Positions 1-5,999 of a stretch of 6,626 nt of DNA are shown one piece after another; the stretch's first letter is position 1; the number at the start of each line of letters is the position of its first letter. Source of the DNA: Bacillota bacterium (lineage in GTDB: Bacteria; Bacillota; Clostridia; Christensenellales; QAND01). The DNA is taken from positions 1 to 6,626 of the forward strand of contig DXZF01000165.1 in the NCBI GenBank assembly GCA_019415425.1, in the 5' to 3' direction. The position numbers and the translations under genes were made by a program. Under the pieces are notes generated by a model that saw only the letters and a program-made list of their open reading frames with translations, was not told the origin of the DNA and searched no databases.

Positions 1-540
1 TTAGAGTACGCTTTCAGGTGGAGACTGTCAATGCTTTTTCGCATCTTCTACGCCGATTTTTCCCGATTTAACCATGAAATAACGCGTTTTTTGCTCTTTA
101 TTCGCTCGTATCTCGTTCTCAACCCCTCTATATCCTGCGCACGGGCACGCTCTCTTTCCCCGTGCGCAAGCGCATTGCGCCAATTCCATTTGCTTTTCGC
201 CCGGCATCCCCGTGCGTTCCCATGGTTTTCTTGCACAGCACGCGCCCCGAAGAACCATGGATGTCTTTTTTGCACAGCGGCCTTTCAAACGCATACGATT
301 GCCCTTTTTGGTATCCTCGTGAGCAGTTCCGCAATCCCTCAGGTTCCGTCCAGCATCGACCTCTCCCAGGCCCATCACGCGCCTGCTAAAGATACCAAAT
401 GCGCATCGTTGCGCCACCCCATCCCAACCTGTCAAAGAATTTCCGCCCAGTGTCCCGTTGCCCATGGTCCCTCACGGGAGATCGGTGTTTCGCTCTGCAC
501 TGCGCAGTCCGAATGCGGGCCATCTGGTCGCTGCCGATTA
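1..540. other. Stretch with no supportable gene, upstream of the truncated sugar transferase
   Basis: I recognise no protein here. One + frame stays open from base 1 into the sugar transferase. An ATG at 31 has an AGGTGGAG ribosome-binding-like sequence at 16-23, seven bases upstream, so translation from 31 is formally possible. Translation of 31-540 in that frame, however, is unusually rich in Cys, His, Ser, Arg and Pro, has no recognisable domain, and looks like non-coding or out-of-frame sequence. Other frames on both strands are also open for long runs. The + strand is pyrimidine-rich here, which lowers stop-codon density, so openness is weak evidence of coding. Scattered three- to six-residue matches to sugar-transferase N-termini occur in different frames, for example around 165-340. 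They are compatible with decayed coding sequence but are too weak to annotate. Confidence 0.5.
220..278. repeat. Short imperfect direct repeat, with a small inverted repeat
   Basis: Bases 220-239 (CCATGG, then TTTTC, then TTGCACAGC) recur at 255-278 as CCATGG, ATGTCTTTT and TTGCACAGC, with four extra bases in the second copy and copy starts 35 bases apart. The same segment holds an inverted pair, CCATGGTT at 220-227 and AACCATGG at 253-260. A third CCATGG lies at 462-467. The repeat lies in the stretch without a supportable gene. It could be a slippage duplication in decaying DNA; I attach no function to it. Confidence 0.45.
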
Positions 541-972
541 ATGGATCACACGCTAGACCAATTAAGGCATTACAGAGGGATGGCTACGGAGCATATCCAC
601 GGCAATACCGACCGCCCGTTTGTACAGCGCAAGGAGGATGAACGCGTCACGCGCGTAGGCAAGGTATTGCGCCGGCTGAGCATCGACGAGTTGCCGCAGC
701 TGATCAACGTCCTCAAGGGCGATATGAGCCTGATCGGCCCCCGCCCGTTCATCCCCGCAGAAGCAGAGGCGCTGGGCGAAGGGAGCTACTATCGCTACAA
801 GGTGCGCCCCGGCATCACGGGATACGCACAGGTCAGCGGTCGCAGCGATATCGGCTCTGCCGAGCGGCTGGAGAAGGATTTTGCCTATGTCAACCATGTC
901 TCGTTCTGGTTGGATGTCAAGATCTTCTTTCAAACCATCAAGATCATCTTTACGGGCAAAGGGGCCTATTAA
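541..972 (+). CDS. Bacterial sugar transferase, C-terminal part only (probably truncated or decayed)
   Basis: Members of this family (WcaJ/PglC/RfbP type, Pfam Bac_transf) move a sugar phosphate from a nucleotide sugar to undecaprenyl phosphate at the inner membrane face, starting capsule, O-antigen or exopolysaccharide synthesis. From the ATG at 541 (143 aa) the conserved blocks are clear: an Asp-Glu pair at 33-34 in [10 protein letters not shown], where the PglC catalytic dyad sits; [13 protein letters not shown] then MSLIGPRP at about 49-69; [14 protein letters not shown] at 88-101; and a typical C-terminal aromatic stretch ending IIFTGKGAY. Missing are the N-terminal membrane helix and the KFRTM-type segment, about 60 residues even in the shortest (about 200 aa) members. 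No ribosome binding site precedes 541 or the next ATG at 580. The frame is open back to an ATG at 31 with AGGTGGAG upstream, but that extension does not look like protein. I chose 541 because family resemblance fades there. Family assignment is firm; activity is doubtful. Confidence 0.7.
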   Translation: MDHTLDQLRHYRGMATEHIHGNTDRPFVQRKEDERVTRVGKVLRRLSIDELPQLINVLKGDMSLIGPRPFIPAEAEALGEGSYYRYKVRPGITGYAQVSGRSDIGSAERLEKDFAYVNHVSFWLDVKIFFQTIKIIFTGKGAY

Positions 973-988
973 AAGCGCAAGACAAGGG

Positions 989-1013
989 GCGTCCTCATCG
1001 TGGACGCTTTTTT
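989..1013 (+). terminator. Rho-independent terminator after the sugar transferase
   Basis: A 6-bp perfect stem (GCGTCC at 989-994 with GGACGC at 1002-1007) closes a 7-base loop and is followed directly by six Ts (1008-1013). It begins 17 bases after the sugar transferase stop and separates that gene from the lipoprotein promoter. The stem is short but the U-tract is good. Confidence 0.7.
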
Positions 1014-1065
1014 GTATGCCATCAAAAGGTTTACAACTTGCTAACAACTTCCATCCATGCGCGGA

Positions 1066-1094
1066 TTGTCTGGCATACGGGTTTTCTATATAAT
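1066..1094 (+). promoter_or_regulatory. Sigma-A type promoter for the small lipoprotein gene
   Basis: A -35 box TTGTCT (1066-1071) and a perfect -10 box TATAAT (1089-1094) are separated by 17 bases. Transcription would begin near 1101, giving a short leader with the ribosome binding site GGGAGGAGGA at 1111-1120 before the ATG at 1127. The region follows a terminator, so the lipoprotein gene should be its own transcription unit. I see no operator-like palindrome over it. Confidence 0.75.
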
Positions 1095-1126
1095 GTAAAC
1101 GACACACAGGGGGAGGAGGACAGCAG

Positions 1127-1660
1127 ATGAGAAACGAAAAAAAACGATGTGCTTTGCTGATCTGCCTCGCTCTTGTGCTGGCTTTGATGCCGCTGGGATG
1201 TTCTTCCGGCCAGGATCGCGCCATGGGCGCAGCCCTTGCCGCAGAAGACCTGATGTTTACCGTTTCTCAGCAGTCGTTTACCGTTCGGGAGGACATTGCC
1301 CCGCTGTTGGCAGCGCTGGGGCCGGAGGAGAGCGTATCCACGTCGCCCAGCCTCCTGTTCGAGGGAGAAGACAAGGTGTACACCTATCCGGGTGTGACGC
1401 TGTGCACCTATCCGGACGGCGACGTCGATCGCATCGACGAAATCATCCTGACCGACGACCGGTACCGCACCGCGCGCAATGCGCGCGTGGGCGATAGCAG
1501 GCAGCGCATTTTGGAGCTGTACGGCACGCCGGCAAGCGAAGAGGACTCCCTGCTCCTGTACAGTGCAGGCACTGCAGATGGTTCGCCAAAGCTGTACTTT
1601 GATTTTGGCGAAGGCGATGCCGTGGTAAGCATCCACTTGTACAGCGCCATCGGCGAATAA
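1127..1660 (+). CDS. Small predicted lipoprotein of unknown function
   Basis: The 177-residue product begins with a lipoprotein signal: basic residues (MRNEKKR), a hydrophobic run, then PLGC with the lipidated Cys at 25. The Pro at -3 is not the usual Leu, but the rest fits. The mature part should be anchored on the outer face of the membrane. It has a GEDKVYTYPGVTLCTYPDG stretch (about 84-102) followed by an alternating acidic beta-like segment, then ARVGDSRQRILELYGTP at about 120-136. A Gly-Asp-Ser followed by a helix and Tyr-Gly-Xaa-Pro recalls the small BamE/SmpA-like fold of secreted bacterial proteins; that is inference from pattern, not a family match. The start is well set by GGGAGGAGGA at 1111-1120 with six bases of spacing. 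It has its own promoter and terminator, so it appears monocistronic. I do not recognise a named family and propose no function. Confidence 0.88.
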   Translation: MRNEKKRCALLICLALVLALMPLGCSSGQDRAMGAALAAEDLMFTVSQQSFTVREDIAPLLAALGPEESVSTSPSLLFEGEDKVYTYPGVTLCTYPDGDVDRIDEIILTDDRYRTARNARVGDSRQRILELYGTPASEEDSLLLYSAGTADGSPKLYFDFGEGDAVVSIHLYSAIGE

Positions 1661-1665
1661 AATGC

Positions 1666-1701
1666 AACCGGGCCAAAGGCAATTTTGCTCTCGGCCCGGT
1701 T
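1666..1701 (+). terminator. Hairpin terminator after the small lipoprotein gene
   Basis: A perfect 9-bp GC-rich stem (AACCGGGCC at 1666-1674 with GGCCCGGTT at 1693-1701) starts five bases after the stop codon. The 18-base loop can fold further through GCA/TGC. The T-tract is poor (ATTTGT), so termination may be partial. Position and stem strength still make a terminator the best reading. Confidence 0.65.
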
Positions 1702-1806
1702 ATTTGTATCTGCCTATGAAGGACGCACTGCCCCGTAGTCTCTGCATTTGGGTTTACACAGACACGCCGGCGAAAAGCGGCCTGCAGGGGGTGCACCGGC
1801 GCGCAG

Positions 1807-1863
1807 GCGCTTTGCCGCGGCAGGGTCAGGCGGGCCGTCCACAGGGGGTGGGCTGCAAAGCGC
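1807..1863. repeat. Inverted repeat abutting the 3' end of the M20 peptidase gene
   Basis: GCGCTTTGC (1807-1815) and GCAAAGCGC (1855-1863) are a perfect 9-base inverted pair with a 39-base GC-rich loop. The right arm touches the stop codon of the leftward M20 gene at 1864. No U-run follows on the minus strand, so it is not a standard intrinsic terminator, though it could protect the 3' end of the transcript. No better terminator for that gene is visible in 1702-1863. Confidence 0.4.
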
Positions 1864-2979
1864 TTACGCGTCGCCAAGGGCGAAGCACAGCAGTTGCCGC
1901 AACCCGTCCGCAATGGACGAGGCGAGCAGATACTCCTGCTGCGTATGCGCGCCATGGCCGATATACGCGCCAAAACACAGGCTGGGGATGCCCATGGAAA
2001 GCGGGATATTCAAATCGGTGCTGGAGGCGCACAGCTCCATGGGCAGCCCCAATTCTTCACGGATGGGACGCAGCCGGTCCAGCAGTGCGCGCTGGTCGAC
2101 CGCGATACCGCACGGGCGCTCCCCGATGCGCGTTGCCGTCACCTGCGCCTGTTCGCACTGTGCGCGTCGCACGATCTCCATGGCCTGTTCATCCACTTCC
2201 GCCAGGCACTGCGCATCCTCCGAGCGCAGATCCAACAGCATGCGGCACGACTGCGCAATGGTGTTGACCGATGTGCCGCCCTCGATCACGCCGACATTGA
2301 ACGTCGTCTTGGGCTGGCGCGGCACGTGCATCTCGTGCAGCGCCGTCACCAGTTTGCTGGCGTAATAGATGGCGCTGGGGTTGCCAAAGCTCCCCCAGCT
2401 GTGGCCACCCACCGTTTTGACTTCGATCTCATAGCGATAGCTGCCCACCGCCCGGTCCACCACGTGCAGGTTGCTGGTGTCGATGGAAATGACGGCGTCG
2501 ATCTGTTCGCCGTAATCCTTCATCAGTTGCCGCACACCGCACAGGTTGCCCAGTCCCTCTTCCCCCACGTTAAAGGCGATGATCAGGTTTTCCCTGGGGC
2601 GTACGTTGTAGCGCTGCACAATCTGTACCAGCTTCATCAGCGCAGCCACGCTGCACGAATTGTCGCCGATGGACGGTGCGATGATCTTGTCCCCTTCGCG
2701 CCGTACTTCGATGGAAGGCAGATTGCCGAACACCGTATCGATATGGGCCAGATACAAAAACGTCTGCGCTGCGGGCGTGCCGTCGATGCGCACGACCACG
2801 TTGCCCACCGCGTCAATGGTGCTGTCGATCCCCGCCTCATCCCGAAGCCACCGCTGTACAAAGGCCGCCTTTTCCTGCTCGTGCCCCGTGGGCGAAACAA
2901 TCTGGCACAGCGCAATGGCGAGCGCCTCCACCTGCTCGGCCTGTTCCAACACAATCTGTTCGATCTGCCTGCGGTCCAT
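1864..2979 (-). CDS. M20-family metallopeptidase (di/tripeptidase-like)
   Basis: A cytosolic zinc-dependent hydrolase of the M20 family (PepT, PepV, ArgE, DapE relatives), which cleaves short peptides or N-acyl amino acids. No signal peptide is present. In the 371-residue product the family ligands are in order: His79 and Asp81 in LAHIDTV, Asp106 in SIGDNS, the Glu140-Glu141 pair in NVGEEGLGN, Asp167 in SIDTS, and His345 in GAHTQQEY. The dimerisation (lid) domain starts near 180 and contains VGGHSWGSFGNPSAI. Length is normal for the family and nothing essential is missing. Start choice: the frame extends to a GTG at 2991, but the GAGGAG ribosome binding site (2991-2996, minus strand) overlaps that codon. 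The ATG at 2979, 11 bases downstream of it, is therefore preferred. The gene is divergent from panE across a shared control region. Exact substrate cannot be read from sequence; family confidence is high. Confidence 0.92.
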   Translation of the reverse strand: MDRRQIEQIVLEQAEQVEALAIALCQIVSPTGHEQEKAAFVQRWLRDEAGIDSTIDAVGNVVVRIDGTPAAQTFLYLAHIDTVFGNLPSIEVRREGDKIIAPSIGDNSCSVAALMKLVQIVQRYNVRPRENLIIAFNVGEEGLGNLCGVRQLMKDYGEQIDAVISIDTSNLHVVDRAVGSYRYEIEVKTVGGHSWGSFGNPSAIYYASKLVTALHEMHVPRQPKTTFNVGVIEGGTSVNTIAQSCRMLLDLRSEDAQCLAEVDEQAMEIVRRAQCEQAQVTATRIGERPCGIAVDQRALLDRLRPIREELGLPMELCASSTDLNIPLSMGIPSLCFGAYIGHGAHTQQEYLLASSIADGLRQLLCFALGDA

Positions 2980-3018
2980 GGATTTCCACACTCCTCTTTT
3001 CCCTTTGCTTTCACTGCA

Positions 3019-3048
3019 TTGATGGGGTTACCTGTATCATGATACAAT
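3019..3048 (+). promoter_or_regulatory. Candidate sigma-A promoter for panE and the downstream lipoprotein
   Basis: A -35-like TTGATG (3019-3024) lies 18 bases before a -10-like TACAAT (3043-3048), about 50 bases ahead of the panE start. It is a moderate match, supported by position in the divergent intergenic region. The -10 box is overlapped by a perfect palindrome, as expected for a repressible promoter. A matching leftward promoter for the M20 gene is not clear. Confidence 0.5.
3033..3046. promoter_or_regulatory. Perfect 14-bp palindrome, candidate operator
   Basis: TGTATCATGATACA reads identically on both strands. It lies between the divergent M20 and panE genes and overlaps the predicted panE -10 box. 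Dimeric repressors such as GntR-type proteins bind sites of this size and symmetry, but no regulator gene is in the window and I cannot name the binder. Occupancy here would be expected to block rightward transcription and might also affect the leftward gene. Confidence 0.55.
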
Positions 3049-3083
3049 GGGCCAAAATCCGCAAGCACTTTGTGAGAAAGAAT

Positions 3084-3090
3084 AGGAGGA
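3084..3090 (+). promoter_or_regulatory. Ribosome binding site that sets the TTG start of panE
   Basis: AGGAGGA at 3084-3090 lies seven bases before the TTG at 3098. The encoded protein reaches its Rossmann Gly-rich loop at residues 11-16, the expected distance from an N-terminus. No in-frame ATG lies near enough to replace it, so TTG is the likely start. Confidence 0.85.
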
Positions 3091-3097
3091 AATCCGT

Positions 3098-4039
3098 TTG
3101 CAAACCCTTTCCACTGTTGGCCTGTTGGGCCTGGGCGGCGTGGGCGCCGTATACGCAAAGCACCTGCAAGAGGCCCTGGGATCGCGCTTCTTTGCGCTGC
3201 TGGATCCGGCGCGGCAGGCACGGTATCGTCAAAACGGCGTGTTCGTCAACGGCCACCCCGTAAACTTTCAATACCTGGACCCCGCCGCGTGCACGGCGCC
3301 GCTGGACCTCGTGCTGGTGGCCGTCAAAGGGACCCAATTGGAAGATGCTCTCACAGCCCTGCGCCGGTGCATCGGCCCGGGGACCGTGCTGCTGTGCCTG
3401 CAAAACGGGGTGAGCAGCGAGTCGATGGCCCGGGCCATGTATCCGCAGGCCATTGTGCCCTATGCGTTCGTGGTCGGGATCGATACGCTGCGAAGCGGTA
3501 CGCGCATCGACGTCAAGGGCGAGGGCCGCATCGTATGCGGCGATGCGATCAACGATCCGCCTTCTGACCAACTGCGTTCGGTACAGGCGCTGCTGCACAA
3601 AGCCGGCATTGCATGCGAAATTCCGCGCGATATGCGCCACGCGCAGTGGTGGAAATTCATGATGAACTGCGCGCTCAACCAGCTCTGTGCCATTTGCCGC
3701 GTACCGTACGGCGGCTTTGTACAGGATGCGCATATCCGTGCGCTTGCACAGCAGGTCTGTCAGGAAGTGGCAGCTGTGGGCAAGCGGGAGGGGGTCGAAC
3801 TGACGCAGCAGGATATGGCGCGCATGTTCGACACCATCGCCACGTTCTCCAAAGACGGCCAACCTTCCATGTTGCAGGACGTGCTGGCCCAGCGTGAAAC
3901 GGAAGTGGAGCTGTTTGCCGGCACCATCATGCGCCTTTCACAGCATCACGGCCTGCGCGCGCCCTACGCCACGGCGCTGTATCACCTGTTGTGTGGCATC
4001 CAACAGGCATATCTGGCCACGCCGCCGCATTGCGTATAA
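3098..4039 (+). CDS. panE: Ketopantoate reductase family protein (PanE/ApbA)
   Basis: Family members use NADPH to reduce 2-dehydropantoate to pantoate in the cytosolic route to pantothenate and coenzyme A. Residues 7-20 form the nucleotide-binding loop (VGLLGLGGVGAVYA, GxGGVG at 11-16). VAVKGTQ with Lys77 and LQNG with Asn103 match conserved sites of the cofactor domain. The C-terminal helical domain has Lys186 in WWKFMMN, Asn190 and Asn194, then SMLQD (Ser257) and TEVELFAG with Glu269. These align with the known E. coli PanE catalytic and substrate residues Lys176, Asn180, Asn184, Ser244 and Glu256. Length, 313 residues, is slightly above the usual 300. The start is TTG. It is divergent from the M20 gene and 42 bases upstream of a lipoprotein gene with no clear terminator between, so probably co-transcribed with it. 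No panB, panC or panD is nearby, so a paralogue acting on another 2-keto acid remains possible. Confidence 0.9.
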   Translation: MQTLSTVGLLGLGGVGAVYAKHLQEALGSRFFALLDPARQARYRQNGVFVNGHPVNFQYLDPAACTAPLDLVLVAVKGTQLEDALTALRRCIGPGTVLLCLQNGVSSESMARAMYPQAIVPYAFVVGIDTLRSGTRIDVKGEGRIVCGDAINDPPSDQLRSVQALLHKAGIACEIPRDMRHAQWWKFMMNCALNQLCAICRVPYGGFVQDAHIRALAQQVCQEVAAVGKREGVELTQQDMARMFDTIATFSKDGQPSMLQDVLAQRETEVELFAGTIMRLSQHHGLRAPYATALYHLLCGIQQAYLATPPHCV

Positions 4040-4081
4040 GGGGCTGTCTGGCAATTTGGCAGTCCGGAGGGAGAACTGCCC

Positions 4082-5881
4082 ATGAGCCTACGATCTGCCA
4101 GGGCGCATATGCAGCGCGCAACCTCGCTGCTGCTCGCGGCATGCCTGATCTTGCCGCTGTGCGGCTGTCGGCGCAGCCCTTCGCTGCAACTGCAAGAGGG
4201 CGTGGCGCTGCAGGTTCCCGTGGTACAGCACATCGAGCAGGCAGAGCAAATCAACGCATCGCTCGCAGCGCTGTTTGCCCCGCTTGTCCAGAGCGGGCAA
4301 CAGCTCACACAGGCGGGCTGCCCGGTACGCCTTTCGTACCAGTTGGTGCAGCAGGAGGGGCAGACGTTGCTGTACGCAGCGCTGGAAGGGGATGGTTCCC
4401 TGCAGGGCGTGGCGGGCATTGCACCCAGCGCCAAACGGGTCAACGCCAGTCGTCTTGCCTTTGATGCGCTCATTTTAAAGGATGGCCGGGTCTACCCGCC
4501 CGAAAACTGGAACGACGCGGCGCTGGGCGACGCCGCCTATTTGGAGGGCGCCCTGTTCCTGCGCGCGCTGGGCATGCGGCCGTCGCTGTCCGACTATGCC
4601 GATACGGCCATGGAGTCGGCGTATCTGGACGCGCTGGTGCACGGCTATGCGTACATCACACAGTGCGAGGTCTCCACAGCCGGCGTCGTGCCCACGCTGA
4701 CCGACGAACGGACGGCCAAAGCATGCGTGTTGGGCATTCTTCCCTATTACGACGGATTGACCGCCCATATGGATGGCGAGCTGTACGCGTTTACGGCGCT
4801 GGACTACGCGGGTGCGCTGATCGCGCACCTGCAACAAGAGGACCTGCACCAGGGCGGCCTATTGGCAACGGTACAGCAGGCCATGGACACGCTTGACGCC
4901 ATGCTGCTGCCCAGCGGCCTGTTGCCTTCCGGCGGCGTGGCGGCACTGCTGCCCGTGCGCTGGCAAGTACATGCAGGCGATTCCCTGACGCGCCTGTCTC
5001 TCTCCCAATTGTTCTCCGATCTGTATCGCGGCCTTTCCGACCAATTGCACATTCCCATCAGCGAGGATCCCCCCGTAGACTGCCAGGACGCCGACGCCGT
5101 ATACGCGTTTTGCCGGCGCCTGATCGTGGGATATCCCGGATACCGGGAGCTGAGTCCCCAGCTCTCTGTGCGCACCTACCAGCTAAACGGCCAGTTGCAG
5201 ACCTTTTGCCAGGCGCTGCTCAGCGGCGCAGCGGACCAGTCCGGCGCATACGGGCCATTGACCGTGGGGCAGAGCGTGCGCTACCTGCACACCATGCTGT
5301 CGTACGCATACGACGCCTACGCAGCGCGCCAGGAGGCGCCCACGCAAGAGGTAATCAACGATCGGCCCTATGATTGGTATTTGAGCCAGGACGACACCGG
5401 CGCATACAGCGCAGTCAACTGCATGCCTACCAGCGTCGCCATGGCGCTCAGATGGCAGGACAGCGCCTTTACCACCTCGGTGGAAGCCATACGCCAGCGC
5501 ATCGATCCCACCGGCACTGGCGGGTGGACGCTGGCCCAGGCCCAACGGGCTTTGGATGCGTACGGCGCGAGGTATGAGGTGATGTCGCTCTCGGGCAGCG
5601 CACAAAAAGACCTCAACGCCATGCTCGCTGCACTGGAGGCAGGGCAGCTGTTGTTCTGCATGATGCACGAGGGCGACACGCAGATGGACGGCCACTGCAT
5701 GCTGGTGTACGGATATCGCCGTACCGGCGATGATCTGTGGTTTTACGTACACGACCCCGGGCTGATCGGCGGCATGGACGTCTATGGGCGCCCTGCGGGC
5801 AAGGCCCGTGAGCTGGAAGCCCACTACGCGCAGTGGATCACCGCGCGCTGGACCTCCCAGGTATTGGTGCTCCTGCCGTAG
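4082..5881 (+). CDS. Large lipoprotein with C-terminal C39-like cysteine peptidase domain
   Basis: The 599-residue product has a lipoprotein signal ending LCGC, with Cys29 the predicted lipidated residue, so it should sit on the outer face of the membrane. Residues 30 to about 425 are mostly predicted helical and rich in Ala, Leu and Gln. They include a local duplication, LLPSG-LLPSGG, at 276-285; I do not recognise this part. Residues about 428-599 resemble the C39-like (papain-fold, Peptidase_C39_2) domain: YDWYLSQDD with Gln436 as possible oxyanion residue, Cys447 in VNCMPTSVAMALRW, His538 in DGHCMLVYGY, and Asp558 in VHDPG. The order Gln, Cys, His, Asp suggests an active enzyme. True C39 domains on bacteriocin exporters are fused to an ABC transporter; none is seen here. 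The ribosome binding site GGAGGG at 4066-4071, ten bases before the ATG, supports the start; the next Met is residue 10. It probably shares a transcript with panE. Substrate is unknown. Confidence 0.85.
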   Translation: MSLRSARAHMQRATSLLLAACLILPLCGCRRSPSLQLQEGVALQVPVVQHIEQAEQINASLAALFAPLVQSGQQLTQAGCPVRLSYQLVQQEGQTLLYAALEGDGSLQGVAGIAPSAKRVNASRLAFDALILKDGRVYPPENWNDAALGDAAYLEGALFLRALGMRPSLSDYADTAMESAYLDALVHGYAYITQCEVSTAGVVPTLTDERTAKACVLGILPYYDGLTAHMDGELYAFTALDYAGALIAHLQQEDLHQGGLLATVQQAMDTLDAMLLPSGLLPSGGVAALLPVRWQVHAGDSLTRLSLSQLFSDLYRGLSDQLHIPISEDPPVDCQDADAVYAFCRRLIVGYPGYRELSPQLSVRTYQLNGQLQTFCQALLSGAADQSGAYGPLTVGQSVRYLHTMLSYAYDAYAARQEAPTQEVINDRPYDWYLSQDDTGAYSAVNCMPTSVAMALRWQDSAFTTSVEAIRQRIDPTGTGGWTLAQAQRALDAYGARYEVMSLSGSAQKDLNAMLAALEAGQLLFCMMHEGDTQMDGHCMLVYGYRRTGDDLWFYVHDPGLIGGMDVYGRPAGKARELEAHYAQWITARWTSQVLVLLP

Positions 5882-5943
5882 CGCGAGCGCTCCGTGGCCA
5901 CGATATGCCGCAGGCGCGGCTCCGCATTTGCTTTCACACAAAG

Positions 5944-5979
5944 AAAAAAGGCCCCGGTTCGTATCGAACCGGGGCCTTT
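5944..5979 (-). terminator. Strong terminator between convergent genes
   Basis: A perfect 15-bp stem (5947-5961 with 5965-5979, sequence AAAGGCCCCGGTTCG and its complement) closes a three-base loop. On the minus strand it ends in a run of six Ts (complement of 5944-5949), placing a strong terminator 21 bases after the alcohol dehydrogenase stop. On the plus strand only TTT follows, so it may also stop the lipoprotein transcript, more weakly. The adjoining 5882-5943 shows no gene. Confidence 0.9.
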
Positions 5980-5999
5980 GGTCGCATTTGCGCAACGCC

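Noticed and set aside
28..465. Leftward open frame of 145 codons in the gene-free 5' region
   Set aside because: The translation has no domain; the purine-rich minus strand here reads as open by composition, and no good ribosome binding site was seen.
562..1224. Leftward open frame across the sugar transferase and lipoprotein promoter
   Set aside because: It is antisense to conserved family motifs and covers a terminator and promoter; no recognisable protein.
1894..3042. Long rightward open frame (382 codons) opposite the M20 gene
   Set aside because: It is antisense to a gene with all M20 catalytic residues; its translation is His- and Arg-rich with no domain, and it lacks a ribosome binding site.
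2990..3060. A leftward promoter for the M20 gene
   Set aside because: Only poor box matches at wrong spacing were found, so none is annotated.
3011..3862. Long leftward open frame opposite panE
   Set aside because: It is a shadow of the GC-rich panE coding sequence; no motif is visible and it would cross the divergent control region.
4040..4081. Terminator between panE and the C39-domain lipoprotein
   Set aside because: The only hairpin (CTGTC with GGCAG) is 5 bp with a wobble pair and no T-run.
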